DNA of 64,000 nt from Balaenoptera acutorostrata (GCF_949987535.1 NC_080070.1:8924016-8988015); one strand, 5' to 3'. Shown: positions 35,261-48,769, counted from the first letter of the stretch. Numbers and translations: made by a program. The notes: generated from the letters alone by a model not told the origin.

Positions 35261-37100
35261 AGAAACACTGATTTATGGCTTTTAAAAACCATTTTTATTT
35301 GAAGATACAGATTTTTAATTGATTTTGTGATCATAAATTGGTTTCTATTTTACTTCTATTTGTTTTATATACAATGGAGTTCCTCAACCCAAGAGTCAAC
35401 AGATATTTATTAAGATAAGTTTATTCCCTAGTTTCTTTATAGATACATCTTTGATCTATTTGGTACTTACTTTGAAAAATTGAGTAAAGAATCTAAATTT
35501 AACTTCCCCTTCATAGTACAACACATTTTCTAGGATGATATATTGAATAATTAATTTCATCCCCTTTAATTTAAATGCAACATTTACATCTAAATGTCTT
35601 TGGAGTTTAATTCGTTCCAGGGATAACTTTCCGTTCTTTTTTCAGTTCCTCATTGTTATATTTATTGTATATTTAAATAGGTTTTAATGTATGTTGGTAC
35701 ACGCTGCTTTCTCATTTTTTTCTTTCAGAGTAATCTGATCATCTTAATAATTCTTCTTCCAGATTGACTATAGAATCAGTTTGGCTTCAAAAATCTTTTT
35801 GAAATTTTTATGGTAATTGTTTTAATTATTTTATAGAAAGTTAAGAACTTTGCACTATATACTTCTGTGACACAACTTTTCTCTTTAATTTTTTAAGCCA
35901 TATTTTGTACCTTTCAGGGAAACTAAGACTTTCTTATCAATATATTCTCACATCTCCTTCCTACTGCATTTAACCTCAGATTTAGTTTATCATGTTATGC
36001 TGTCATGAACAATCTTTTGTTGCTTTTTATTCTAAGTGATAATTAGTAGGAGAGAATAGTAGGAGAATGCTTGATATAACACTGCAACTAGCAATTTTTC
36101 AAATGTGTAAATATGGTGTGAGTGTGTGTATATTTGAGCTTCTATATCACTTATAATTTTTACTTCTGTTGTTTTCTAATTTTTCCTGTATATAGGACTA
36201 TCTTGATACCAATGATATAAATGTAAAATCAAACACAGCATTGACTTTATAATAATATAATTTAAAATTGTCTTAGGAATTTATATTATGTGTATTTAAG
36301 TGTATAATAGCATTTTTCTGGAAAATCTTTTAAATTACTCTCATGATTTCTCTATTAGACAGTTATGACAGTTTTAAAAATTACATTTTAATCTTTCTAA
36401 TTATATAGCCCTATTCTTTTTCTAATTGCATTGGCTTAAAATTCAAAAATTATATTATTAATATTGGTTATAGAGTTCTCACTCTCAAGTTTAATGGGAA
36501 TAACTATTTCACCATTTAGTATGTATTAGTTATTGATTTGAGATTAGTATCCTTTTTTCATGTTGAACAGGTAAAATTCACTCCTAGGTTACTAAAAAAT
36601 TTAATCAGGAATGGGTACTGAATTTATCAAATTTTCATATCAATGTAAATATTATATAAACTAATTTTATCTATTACTGTGATGTATCATATCTCTACAC
36701 AGCTCAGATTAATGTCCTCTCACTTTATATAGATCTTTGAACTTACAAGTGAATTTGGCTTGAAGTTTTTCTTTGGTAGACAACTTTTATCAGGTGTGGG
36801 AGTCAGTTATGTATTTGAACATAAATAAGAATTTTTTTCATATTTTCCTATGATCTGGAAAGGTGTGTATAGCAAAGGATTGATCTTTTCCTTGAAAGAT
36901 GGACAAAGTTTACCAGTAAACTCTCAGGGTCTCTCCTAATACCTCTTGAAGGGTCTCAGTATTTTGGATATATGGCTGTTAGTCTGAGATTTTACCTTTC
37001 TTCATCTATTTTTTAGTCTATTTTGGTAATCTATATTCCCTTCAAAATAATCTAGATCACGGATTTTCAGGTTTGTTTTTTAGAATCATGAATGCTGTTC
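35261..37100 (-). repeat. Very old L1/HAL1-like ORF2 remnant
   Basis: AT-rich text with blocks matching the complement of L1 ORF2 in order: 'gatctatttggtacttactt', 'atattgaataatta', later 'ttatcaaattttcatatcaa', 'gtgatgtatcatatctc' and 'ttcttaggtagacaactttt'-like segments. No usable frame remains. Boundaries are approximate. Confidence 0.4.
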
Positions 37101-38019
37101 TCTTACAATTTTCATTTTCTCATGTCTTATGTCTCCTTTTTCCTTACAATTTAGATTTCATGTTCTTTAATTACTATTTTTGGGTGTTTGGATTTCTTTT
37201 TTAAATCGGGCTAGCCAGATGTTGGACTATTTTATTATTTTCTGAGATTATCTGTTATGAGTAGTAATTTTGTTTTTCTGCCTTTTAATTCATTAATTTT
37301 TACCTTTATTATTTCCTCTTTCCTGCTGCCTTGAAATTTCTCCTACCCCATTTAATCAAATATTCATTATTTTTAGTCTTTCTTCTTCTAATAATGCAAA
37401 TATTTATGGTTAGAAATTAACTGACAGATACAAATATGGTAGCATTCAATACAGAGTTCATTTGATCTATTGTGTAAGCTCTATGTCATCACTTCTTGCT
37501 TCTTTTCTGTTAATATATTTTTTAGGTTTTGCTACAAGGGAAGTGTTTTGTTTTCCCTCCCCTTCTAATATATCACTTTGCATGCACAGTACTATGTTTT
37601 TATTTCATCATCTCTTTCCTTCTAAAAATACAATCAAAACAATTTTTAAAATAATATGACACTGTATTCATATCTTGCTGAATTGTGACAGTGAAACAGT
37701 CAGACTCTGTGTTTTGCTCTGCACTGATCTCTTCCCCCTCACCTCATTCCTATCCAAATTAGGAGGGTTAGTGGGGTTGTTTGAGTTTATCTTCTGATTA
37801 ATTCCCAGTGATACTACTGTTGAAAATGTCAGAAGGTTATACAATCCTACAATTGTCTTCTCCCTCACCTATGCCTGTGCATTGGGGAAGCTTTCTTCTA
37901 ACCATGACCAATGCAGGAGAAAATGGGTTATTAATAATCTTCAGACAGTGTGATAGCAGAAACCAAGGTTAAATGTTTCTTAGGAATTTGATACGTAACT
38001 TAAGAGAATAAAAACAAAC
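37101..38019. other. AT-rich DNA, nothing firmly recognised
   Basis: Perhaps a continuation of the old L1 upstream; no secure match and no gene. Confidence 0.4.
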
Positions 38020-38030
38020 TGGGCATAAAA
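38020..38030 (+). repeat. Target-site duplication of L1, left copy
   Basis: TGGGCATAAAA, repeated exactly at 40294-40304. Confidence 0.88.
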
Positions 38031-40293
38031 GTAAAAAAAAAACAAAAACAAAAACTGAAAAAAAAAATCTTTTTTATTTTTTTCCATCACAGTGATTCAG
38101 TTATATACACTTTTTCAGATTCTTTTCCATTATACATTATTACAAAATATTGGGCATGGTTCCCTGTGCTATATAGTAGGTCCTTGTTGGTTATCTATTT
38201 TATATATAGTAGTGTGTATATGTTAATCCTAAACTCCGAATTTATCCCTCCCTCCTCCTTCCCCTTTGGTAACCATCAGTTTGTTTTCTATGTCTGTGGG
38301 TCTATTTCTGTTTTATAAATAAGTTCATGTTGATCTTTTTTTTTGAGATTCCACATACAAGCAATATCATATATTTGTCTTTCTCTTTCTGACTTACTTC
38401 ACTTTGTATGATAATCTCTAGGTCCATCCATGTTGCTGCACATGACATTATTTCATTCTTTTTTATGGCTGAGTAATATTCTATATATACCACATCTTCT
38501 TTATCCATTCATCTGTTAATGGACAATTAGGTTTTTTCCATGTCTTGGCTATTGTAAATAGTGCTGCAATGAACATGTGGGGTGCATGTATCTTTTCGAA
38601 TTAGAGTTTTGTCCAGATATATGCCCAGGAGTGGGATTGTAAGATCATATGGTAACTCTGTGTTTAGTTTTTTAAGGAATCTCCATACTGTTCTCCATAG
38701 TGGCTGCACCAATTTACATTCTTACCAACAGTGTAGGAGGGTTCCCTGTTCTCCACACCCACTCCATCATTTATTATTTGTGGACTTTTTGATGATGGCC
38801 ATTCTGACTGGTGTGAGGTGATACCTCATTGTAGTTTTAATTTGCATTTCTCTAATAATCAGCAAAGTTGAGCATCTTTTCATGTGCCTGTTGGCCATCT
38901 GAATGTCTTCTTTGGAGAAATGTCTATTTAGATCTGCCCGTTTTTTATTGGTTTTTTGTTTGTTTGTTTTTTGGGTTTTTTTGGATATTGAGCTGTATGA
39001 GCTGTTTGCATATTTTGGAGATTAATCCTTTGTTGGTCGCATTGTTTGCAAATATTTTCTCCCATTCTGTAGGTTGCTTTTTGTTTTGTTTATGGTTTCC
39101 TTTGCTGTGCAAAAGCTTTTAAGTTTAATTAGGTCCCATTTGTTTATTTTTGGTTTTATTTCCATTACCCTAGGAGATGAATTCAAAAAGATATTGCTGT
39201 GATTTATGTCAGAGAGTGCTCTGCCTATGTTTTCCTCTAGGAGTTTTAGAGTATCTGGTCTTACATTTAGGTCTTTAATCCATTTAGAGTTTATTTTTGT
39301 ATATGGTGTTAGAGAATGTTCTAATTTCATTCTTTTACATGTAGTTGTCCAGTTTTTCCAGCACCACTTATTGAAGACACTGTCTTTTCTTCATTGTATA
39401 ATCTCACCTCCTTTGTTGTAGATTAATGGACCATAGGTGTGTGGGTTTATTTCTGGGCTTTCTATACTGTTCCATTGATCTATATTTCTCTTTTTGTGCC
39501 AGTACCATAGTGTTTTGATGACTGTAGTTTTGTAGTATAGTCTGAAGTCAGGGAGCTTGATTCTTCCAGCTGTTTTTCTTTCTCAAGGTTGCTTTGGCTA
39601 CTTGGGGTTGTTTGTGTTTCCATACAAATTAAAAAAATTTTTTTGTTCTAGTTCTGTGACAAATGCCATTGGTAGTTTGATAGGGATTGCATTGAATCTG
39701 TAGATTGCCTTGGGTAGTATAGTCATTTTAACAATATTGATTCTTCCAATCCAAGAACACAGTATATCTTTCCATCCATCTGTGTTGTCTTCAATTTCTT
39801 TCATAGGTGTCTTATAGTTTTCAGAGTACAGGTCTTTTGATGGCGATGGTAAACAGGATTGTTTCCTTAATTTCTCTTTCTGATTTTTTGTTGTTAGTAT
39901 ATAGAAATGCAACAGATTTCTGTGTATTAATTTTGCATTCTGCAACTTTAGCAAATTCATTGATGAGCTCTGGTAGTTTTCTGGTAGTGACTTTAGGATT
40001 TTCTATGTATCATGTCATCTGCAAACAGTGACAGTTTCACTTCTTCTTTTCCAATTTGGATACATTTTATTTCTTTTTCTTCTCTGATTGCTGTGCCTAG
40101 GATTTCCAAAACCATGTTGAATAAAAGTGGTGAGAATGGGCATCCTTGTCTTATTTCTGATCTTAGAAGAAATGCTTTCAGCTTTTCACCATTGAGTATG
40201 ATGTTAGCTGTGGGTTTGTCATATTTGGCCTTTATTATATTGAGGTATGTTCACTCTATGCCCACTTTCTGAGAGTTTATATCAGATGAATGT
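38031..40293 (-). mobile_element. 5'-truncated L1 retrotransposon
   Basis: Minus-strand L1 with an A/T-rich 3' end (38031-38080), 3' UTR and the second half of ORF2, truncated upstream of the reverse-transcriptase active site at 40293. Flanked by an exact 11-bp duplication. Its 3' two kilobases are homologous to the L1 at 19589-23680, in the same orientation. Confidence 0.95.
38300..40293 (-). pseudogene. Broken L1 ORF2 C-terminal half
   Basis: From the truncation inward it keeps the reverse-transcriptase motif FADD at 40014-40025, the '[11 protein letters not shown]' thumb segment (frame 39598-39960), a segment with '[20 protein letters not shown]' (frame 39022-39330), '[18 protein letters not shown]' (frame 38527-38712) and 'YYSAIKKNEI' (frame 38302-38508). 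The segments are in different frames. The endonuclease domain is absent. It cannot mobilise itself. Confidence 0.92.
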
Positions 40294-40304
40294 TGGGCAT
40301 AAAA

Positions 40305-40869
40305 ACAAAAAAAAGCTTTTCTTTACCATCATCCTCATTGTCTTTTGTAATGAAATTTTATGCCTCCAAAATACCAGAAACTAACAATTGATGATTGGGA
40401 CAGGGCTAATTTATTTACGTTCTACACTGAGAATGTGCACAATAAAGATTAAAGGTTCCCCAAGGGAGAACCAAGAAATTGTTCAGGGAAGGAAAAAGCC
40501 TATGACCCTCACAACACTGTCCCACACCCAGACTAATGACTGAAATCTTATTAGCTTTAGGCTTTAGTCTCTGTTGAATGTAAAACACTCAGTTGAAGAA
40601 TCAGGCTTTAAGCCAGTGTTTTCCTACCTTTTAAGTCCGTCTTTACTTTTCTAAAATACGCAAATATCAAAAACACTCATATAACACTCAGTTGAGAATG
40701 CTTCAATCATATATTTGAACACATCTCCACCATTCAAGATTTCTTTTGAGCTTTATATTTTATTTACAGAAAAGAAAAAAAAAAACTAAATTTTTTTCTC
40801 TTCCCACTGCACATGTGGAATTATTTTATTGGGTATTCTTGATCAAATGTCCATTTTAACCTCACACCA
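40305..40869. other. AT-rich single-copy DNA, nothing recognised
   Basis: No nameable repeat or gene. Confidence 0.45.
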
Positions 40870-41600
40870 ATGGCTTCCTAAACAGACCCTTCCACATACG
40901 TAGACGACATGCCTGTTGGAGATATTCTCCAGGATCCTGTTGTGTTTCTGCCCTTCCTATGAGCACAGCAATGACCACGTTTTGTTCTGGACTTTGTTTT
41001 CCAGGCTATACTGTATTGTGAACAGCCTTGGAAGACAGAGGTAGTGGCATCTGCCTAAGCAGAGTGCATGTGTGTTTGCTGTCCCCTCTAACCAAGATGA
41101 TGTCCCCTTGGGGGCAGATGCTGGCTAGGTTTGGTTGTGGTCTTTCATAAACGACTGGTGTTTCCTAAACTTGGGACTCTTCTACTGACATGTACCCCAC
41201 TATGTGGAAAGGCATTCCCTGGCCTCCATGGTGCCACCCTGTGGAAATTACAGCTCAGGGTCCTGGGGCAAATGCTGATACTCTGGCCATTGCTATTGCA
41301 ATGTATGAGGAATACACTGTCCTTTGTCTCTGACTCAGAAGCCAGGTCTTCTGCCAACATCCATGCAACTGTGGCAGGCTAACTTGTTAGCTGGTGAGCA
41401 GGGAACAATCCCAGTCCCCTCAGGGTTTTTGACATTGTTCTGTCTGTCAATCCGAGTTTTAAGATGCTTTCATTTAAATCTGTTTTCTTCTTTCTTCCTG
41501 AGTACTGGTGTGACTGGGGGAAACAGGGAAAAAGAAGCAGGTGGTCAAAGCGTACACTGGGTACCAGAGGGGAAGATAAACAGGCACAACAGGTGGTGAG
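40870..41600 (+). repeat. Possible ancient LTR-type repeat
   Basis: Blocks such as 'ggttgtggtctttcataaac', 'gactggtgtttcctaaactt', 'tgggactcttctactgacat', 'ggaaattacagctcagggtc' and 'gctggtgagcagggaacaat' feel like a known mammalian repeat, but I cannot name it. Short frames on both strands (for example 41131-41382) have no coding support. Confidence 0.35.
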
Positions 41601-43139
41601 AAAGGGCTCTAGACAGAGAGAAAGAGGTTAGTGGCTCCAAAAACCAGCTCAATCCACTTCACAGCTGAGCCTGGGGCCCATCCTGCTGTCAGCCCACCTC
41701 TTCAGTGCTGTTCCCCAGTGTGGTTGAGGGTGGTTAATTACGCCTCATAAGCATAAACCAGACCTCTTAGCATGTGTTTATATTAATTCTCACACAAATC
41801 ACTCCTTCAAATGAAAAATGAGACAACCATCTGTAACTAATTTCATATTTCCTGAGATGATGAAACAGAATGCTTTTTAAAAAGAAAAAAAAGATGGCAA
41901 CTACTTTTCTAACTTCTCAAAAGCAGTTGGTCTTTCCTAAATCTCAGTATACTCTCTGCTTCCCTCAAGGAAGCATGCCAGCATAATTGTAACAGACAAA
42001 CTTCATTTCTGTAAAGAATCTCAGCATTCATCCACAATCTCCAAGGAACTCATTTAGCTAGCAGTGGAAAAAAACAAAAACAAACAAAAAAAACAAAACC
42101 TCAATCTTGAAAAAAAAATTTACTCTTCAATCAAAAATTAGAAATGGCCCTAAATGAAGCAAAAGCACATCATCTACAAAATAATCCATTTAAAAATCAG
42201 CAGGAGACTGTTATGTGTTTGAATAATTAGTTAGTTTGAAACATAGTATACTATTTTAGTTTTCATGGTGTATTACCTGGAAATGAAAGTGTTACATTTT
42301 TTACTGTCTACCATTTGAGTTGAACTTATTTTCATGCTGTGGACTTTTAATACTTTTAATTATAGAGATAAATAACTCTTATTCTTTGAGGAAAACTTTT
42401 ATTTGACTCCATCTCATGGCATGATGCTAAAACCTTGATTAGTTAGCCACATTGCAATATTCCAGACTGTTGATCTTTCTGCTTAAATTCTGGCTAAGTT
42501 CTGATTAACCAGAATTACCTATTTGTTTGTTCATTTCATCTTTTAAATCTTTCAAAACTGTATTATTGTGGTTTCTTGTCATTATAAGGCCATTGCAATA
42601 AGTCTAAATGAGTGTTTCCTTGATGAATAAGGATGACTCAGGGTCTAAAGTTTCATATCACCAATTACCACTGGAAATCACTATAAATGAATGTTGTATA
42701 GTGTTATTGGATGGCAGGCAGCCGAGTTGATTCCAGAGTATAAACTTGAAGTTTGTTTATTAAACAACAAAACAGCAGAATGGTGAAATCTACAATTGCA
42801 GTTTGTCTCTTAAAGAAAAATAACCCCCACAACTAAGAGTATTAGAAATCTATTATACTAATATTTTGGTTAGCCATGTTTTATTTACACTTTTTTTTGA
42901 GGTGGTGTTAAAATATTTAATATGTTCTGTTTTATGAACAGATTTTAAAATAGATCATATGTTAAATGTAAAATAAATTATAAAATAGATTTTATAAATA
43001 GGTTTTAAAAAATTTTAAACTATTCTATTTGTCTTCAACTAGCCATTATTATCTTTAAAAAGTATTTTAAAAGAATAATACTTCTTTTCAAAATATTTAG
43101 GCATAAAATACTACATTTTCCAGTTTCTGAGGTAACTTT
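41601..43139. other. AT-rich single-copy DNA, nothing recognised
   Basis: No nameable repeat or gene. A-rich runs near 42070-42118. Confidence 0.45.
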
Positions 43140-43152
43140 TGCTTAAGTCTTT

Positions 43153-43468
43153 TTTTTTTTTTTCAATTTTTTTTAAAAAAATTAATTCATTTATTTATTT
43201 ATTTTTGGCTGTGCTGGGTCTTCGTTTCTATGCGAGGGCTTTCTCCAGTTGCGGCAAGCGGGGGCCACTCTTCATCGCGGTGCGCGGGCCTCTCACTGTC
43301 GTGGCCTCTCTTGTTGCGGAGCACAGGCTCCAGACGCGCAGGCTCAGTAGTTGTGGCTCACGGGCCCAGTTGCTCCACGGCATGTGGGATCCTCCCAGAC
43401 CAGGGCTCGAACCCGTGTCCCCTGCATTAGCAGGCGGATTCTCAACCACTGCGCCACCAGGGAAGCCC
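43153..43468 (-). mobile_element. CHR-type tRNA-derived SINE
   Basis: Minus-strand copy, flanked exactly by the 13-bp duplication TGCTTAAGTCTTT (43140-43152 and 43469-43481). The body is close to the copies at 7331 and 32630, with most CpGs kept. The three overlapping open frames here come from the GC-rich SINE body. Confidence 0.96.
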
Positions 43469-43481
43469 TGCTTAAGTCTTT

Positions 43482-44554
43482 AAAAATAATAAAAGCTGCC
43501 TTCACACATTTTTAAAGAATTCAAAGTTTTGAGCTCAAACTGTTTTTGCCAATTTTTAACAAACAAAAGTAACTGGAAAAAAAAATACTGAATGACCTCA
43601 ACAACTTAGGACATAATACATATTTTAATAACAATGTTATGGAAACAAATGTGGCAGTAATAGAGTAGACATTATAATATTCTTAAACACCATGCTTAAA
43701 TATTTGAGCCGTGGGACAGAATATGTGTAGTACTTATCACACCAAATTTTCTACTCTCTGGAGGGTATTATTGGATATTCTAAGTCTTCTGAGAAAAATC
43801 CTTTCATTGGGTTGCCAGTAGCAGTTGAGGTGAGGGTGAACTGCATACTTTCTTGGCGATTTCTCCCCTGTCTCTCTCTCTAGGGCTGTGAATAGTGACC
43901 AGGAGGAAGCCATCTGCACAAGGAATCACGAGATGAGCAATGCACTTCACACCCACACTGTCTCCTGAGCCTCCCGATGGCATGTTCCTGCTACTTCTAG
44001 CTGTATACTCTCCACACTACTCGGTAGTTGCTCTTTCATGCTGGTTCCCTTCCATAATTTGTGATACTGCAGGAAAGTGACAGAGGAAGCTGCCTTTGCT
44101 GGTTGCCATAGGGATGGCTGTTCTAGATGACCGATTCTCAAGTGGGCATGAAAGACCGTCAGAAGTGCTGAAGTGGGCTTTTCTTCCTTTGTATTCAGGC
44201 GGGGGCACATACTCGCGCTCTGCATCTCAACAAGAGAGGAAGACTAAAGATGAGGTTAAATTTAACACAGCGTTCCTTCATGCTAAGGGTTCAAATGCTT
44301 TCTGTCGCGCTAATTCATCCTCCAGACAGGTCTGCGGCTGAAGTGGGGAGTCTTTGTTTTCTTTTTTTCCCTAACAAAAATATAAAAAGAAAATGGGATC
44401 TTGGAATGACCATTCCTAGCTAACATTTCACTTAGAGCAAATTCACACATTTGCCCAGTGGGCCTGATGCTAGCCATAGAAAAATTTCCAGTACATAGTT
44501 GTTTTTAATTTGAACTGGTAGCCATTGTTTAAGATATGGGAGATTTAAAATCTG
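43482..44554. other. Single-copy DNA, partly less AT-rich
   Basis: The part at about 43740-44345 has a more even base composition and a few CpGs ('tcgcgctctg', 'gtcgcgct'), and looks like conserved-type unique sequence, but no exon or binding site can be shown. Confidence 0.35.
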
Positions 44555-44944
44555 TGTATTAGTTTGCTTGGGCTATCATAACAATGTAGTGCAGACTGGG
44601 TGGCTTAAACAACAGAAATTTATTTTCTCACAATTCTTGAGGTGAGAAATCTGAGATGAAGTTATTGGCAGGATCGGTTTCTCCTAAGGCCTCTCTCTTA
44701 GGCTGGTAGATGGCCATCTTCTCCCTGTGTCTTCACATGGTCTTCCTTCTGTGTGTCTGTCTGTCCTAATCTTTTTTTATAAGGACTCTAGTCTTATTAG
44801 ATTAGGGCTCACCCATACAACCTCATTTTAATTTAACTACCTCTTGAAAGAGCCTGTCTCCAAATACATTCTGCCGTATTGGTGGGGAGGACTTCAACCT
44901 CCCTCCAACATGAATTTTGGGGCAACACAATTTAGCCCATTACA
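44555..44944 (-). mobile_element. MLT1-like MaLR solo LTR
   Basis: Runs TGTATTAG to CATTACA with the order 'cagactgggtggcttaaaca', 'acagaaatttattttctcac', 'gatggccatcttctccctgt', 'gtcttcacatggtcttcc', 'ctccaaatacattctgcc' and 'atgaattttggggcaacac'. This is the reverse of a MaLR-type LTR. It is a solo LTR with no internal genes. Confidence 0.65.
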
Positions 44945-45049
44945 ATTAGAACCCAGATATCTGGCTCTTCTTAAAACAGTAGAATACAGGGTGGTTCTGG
45001 GCACTCATTTCTTCTAGTTTTCAAATCCATTTCCCACACTCTTAGTAAT

Positions 45050-45605
45050 ATAATCTTTCTGAATCTCATTTGTTTGCTTAAAAGTATTCCCAGTCTCCCC
45101 ATGCTTTCTAGACAGATTCCAGTTCCTTATCAGGGCCTGAAAAATCCTTGTGGTCTCACCTCTGCCTATTTCTTCCTTCTCATCTCCCTCAGCCATACTG
45201 AGCTTGAAGTTCAAGTAGCCAAGCTTTATCAGGCTTCTTCCCCTTTGCAGATGCTATTCCTTTTACCTGAAATGCCCTTTTCTGTGTTCTCTTCCTGTGA
45301 TTTGTTTCCTGGCTGACTTCCTCTGACGAGGCTTCCGTGTCATTGCCCCTAGGAGGGCCTCCATGACCCCTCACCTGGGGAACATGCCCTGTACATCATC
45401 CCTGCCCCCCTCAGCCCCCTGGGTGGTTCTAAATCATGGCTCTTCGAGAAACAGTGAAATGGTTTAGTTATCAATTTCTCCACTGGGACACAAGTCCTTG
45501 AGGACTGTGTCTGTCTTCTCTGTGTTCCCAGAGCCTAGCCCACTGCACGTCGGAAAGCAGGGGCTTAACAAAAATGCCTCGAATGAAACTAATAAATACA
45601 CAAAA
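45050..45605 (+). repeat. L2 LINE 3' end
   Basis: Blocks 'cccctttgcagatgctattc', 'cttttacctgaaatgccctt', 'tggctgacttcctctgacga', 'gggacacaagtccttgagga' and 'tgtgttcccagagcctagcc' follow the L2 3' layout. Open frames on both strands have no coding support. Confidence 0.65.
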
Positions 45606-46330
45606 GGATGAATCCACAGGACAGCCCTTCCCAGCAGGTATCATTAGCAGCCTGTTCTACAGATTTAGACAGACCTTGGTAAGAAATCCAGCTCACTGCC
45701 TGCTTTTAGTTATATTATTAACTTGGACAATTCCTTAATAGCTTGAAACTTCAATTTCTTTGTCTGAAAAATTGGAATGAAAATTAAAATTACTTCATTG
45801 GGTTCTGTAAAATTTTAAAAAGAGAAACAGGAGTGACTTTGTATATTGTGAAGAATCAAAATATTAATAATAATTTTTATTATTGTCCCACAATGCAGGA
45901 GCCAGGGTCTCAACTCCAGCTACTGTCACTGACTGTCAGCACTTTTCTAAGACATCGATGATATGTTTAGTAGACTGAGAAAATACCAATCCTGTTTACT
46001 GAATATTATTGTACTTCTTCTCTGGACTAGTTCTGAGTAATACCAGTAGGATAGGTCCACTATAGTCAAACAGAGCTAGAGAGAAGAATCTAGCAATCCA
46101 TAAATCACTAGAGCTACTTTTCCAGCTTTAGATAGCCCTGTAATTAAAATCCATCCAAATGTGTAATTTCTCAAAATGCAAAATACACTGATTTTGAAAA
46201 TTGGTGGGTTGAAAAGCAAGTAGAGTAAGAGAAAGAAGAGGGACCAAGTGCTCTGAGGAACCTGACAGTTGTGGGATAGAGAAGCCCAGGCTATGGTGTG
46301 ATTCTTTTAAAAGATGGAATATACTAGAGC
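45606..46330. other. Single-copy DNA, nothing recognised
   Basis: No nameable repeat or gene. Confidence 0.45.
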
Positions 46331-46490
46331 TTTGGTGCTCAAGCATTGGCCTGCTTCAGAACTACCTGGAGGGCTGGTACAACAAGATTACTGGGCTCCA
46401 TCCCAGAGTCTGATTCAGTAGGTCTGGGGTGAGGCCAGAGAATTTATGCTGCTGGTTAGGGGACCACACTGAGACCTGCGGGATTAGAAT
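46331..46490. mobile_element. MER5A-type hAT MITE
   Basis: Order 'gcttcagaactacctggagg', 'attactgggctccatcccag', 'agtctgattcagtaggtctg' and 'gggtgaggccagagaattta' fits MER5A. The termini are decayed. Confidence 0.78.
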
Positions 46491-47609
46491 ATAGGAAGAA
46501 GACGTGAAACTTTCAGGACAAAGAGGGTATAATCAAACGTTGGACAGGTTTTCTGTGACATGGGATGAAAGACACAAAGAGGAGGTCACTGGAAAACAAC
46601 AAGGCCCATATCTTCCTGGGAGGCTAGAGGAACACACCTGTGAGGAAAGGAAGCTGAGGCGGGATTTCACCAGAAGGTAGAGTGGAATGTTACCAAGCAC
46701 CTGGGACAGCCAAAGCAGAGAAATGGATCCTGAGTCTCTTGAGCTTGGCCAGTTTGGAGAGTGTAGTTGAGATCAAAGTACTATTCACTTCTATTTTATT
46801 CTAATTAAACATTTATTTCCTTCTTAAGAGATGTGCATGAAACAACCTCTCAGAAATTGTGGGTCCTTGGCAAATGAGTGTTGTCCATTATAACCATGCT
46901 TATACCTCAAACATAACCCTCCATCCCCCGCTCCCCAAATGTTGGCACACGTTCTCCTCAGAATAATTTACTATCAGGCAAGAACAGGATGTTATGAGAT
47001 AAAATTCAGTTTTGCTTTTTTAAAAACAAGCTTGCCCATATTTTTGTTATTTACACTTCTCTGTGGCAGTGTTGTCTAGATGGGGTTAAGAAGTGTGGAG
47101 CATTTGGAAAATTCTGAATTCCTGAAGGGTTTGGAGACTCGAGGCTCTTCTGAGCTGTGTAGGAAAAGAAAAGCAAAAAATAAAATGAAATAAAAAAAGA
47201 AATAGAAAACCTAGAGTTAACTGGATTGTTCTTTTCCCCTCCAGAAATAGTATTTTTCACTGGCTTATATATGAATGTCTGCAATAAAGCATACCAGACA
47301 AACTTGTTAGGCAGAGTTTCCAGAGATCTAAGACATGACTGTGTCTCTGCACTAAAATTGTGGCTCACACCACAGGCCACCAGAAAAATGGTCCATGGCC
47401 TCCACTCCTGCCCTCTAAGCAGCCATGGCTTTTGTGAGCTAAGCCTCTCAAGTCCATGGCCTTTGCCTTTTATAGGACTCTTTATTTATTTATTTATTTT
47501 TAATTTCAGGATTTGGTTTCAGTTTTGTGTACTGATAAAGACAGTATTTAACTTTAGTTTTAATGCAAAATTTATGGAAATTAGTCTTTAGCTTACTCTC
47601 TGAATTAAA
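46491..47609. other. Single-copy DNA, nothing recognised
   Basis: A 121-residue plus-strand frame at 47226-47591 and a 109-residue minus-strand frame at 47051-47380 overlap and show no motif. A short (TTTA)n run lies near 47482-47500. Confidence 0.42.
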
Positions 47610-47770
47610 TTTAACCTGGGCTCTAGTGGAAATACACTTTATTAGGAGTTAGGAGCCTGTCACTTTCACGCTGTGTTGCCTTGGGCTAGACCCTCACCTT
47701 CTCCAGACTTTGGTTTCCCATCCACAAAATCTGAGGGATGAAAGATAATTTCCCAGGGCCCCTCAACTCT
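47610..47770 (+). repeat. MIR SINE remnant
   Basis: Order 'ggagttaggagcctgtcact', 'ctgtgttgccttgggcta', 'caccttctccagactttggt' and 'ttcccatccacaaaatctga' fits the MIR core. Confidence 0.72.
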
Positions 47771-48744
47771 CCCTGGGCACCCCCTGCCAACCTGGCTCTC
47801 TACTTCTAGAATATAGAGTCAGTCATTTTTATATCCTTTTTCCGCTCCTTTTTCTGTCTTTCTCATTTAGAACATTGCACCTGATATGTATATCTTTAAA
47901 CTTTCCAGTTTAGAGTCCAGATTGCTTTTCTTATCATTTGAATTTAGTCCTTTAGAAACCATAACGGGCTTACGCCAGGAAAGTGGTAATATTCAGCCCA
48001 AGTATTATATCACAACCATTTTTCTGTCTTCTGAGATCAGTTCAGTTAACATTGTTCATATCTCCTTCACAAAGCACTTTATGTAAGTTTAATGTTACAG
48101 TGAATTTAATCTAACAGTGACATAGTTTAATGCTTCAATAAATTCTCTGGTTTGCCAGCCAAATGAATGCTGCAAACTAACTGACAAGGTGATGGGTATA
48201 CCATTGCTGGTGGTGATTTATGCAAATTGTTTATAATTATTTCTTTTTTTAGGAACTGTCATGACTAGAGTGCATATCAATATCTTCAGTCCTCAGGCCA
48301 ACACTACCACAATACTAATATCACATTCAGTGTTCACTGCTATGGAAATTATATGCAGATTATATGTGATAATGAACTAAAGAACAATTGATAAAAATTC
48401 CTTACTTTGACATTCTCATAACCAGAATATTGTAATACACTCTATTTGCTGAGAAACTTTGATTTCACAACATAGCTCTAGCAACAGAACAATATAGAAA
48501 ACAACATTAAGGACATTCCTATTTGGCTTTCTGAGCACATCAGGAAAATAAGTTTTGATATTTGATTTTGGCATATCACCTTCTCAAGAGCTTATTCCAG
48601 ACCACTTAAATAATAAATTATCTAAGTAATGGCTCTTTCAAATTGGTTTATAACATGATATAAGAAGGAAATAAATTCTTCCTCTTCTTTTTGAACTAGA
48701 ATGAATGGTCAAAATGAAAATGTACTTTTTGTTTTTTAGGACAC
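47771..48744. other. AT-rich single-copy DNA, nothing recognised
   Basis: No nameable repeat or gene. Confidence 0.45.
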
Positions 48745-48761
48745 TAGTTTTGATATTAACC

Positions 48762-48769
48762 CCTTAACA
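48762..48769 (+). repeat. 8-bp hAT target-site duplication, left
   Basis: CCTTAACA, repeated exactly at 48984-48991. Eight bases is the normal hAT target duplication. Confidence 0.92.

Noticed and set aside
44102..44118. Possible RFX X-box (GTTGCCATAGGGATGGC)
   Set aside because: Only the left half-site fits; the right half lacks the RRNAAC pattern.
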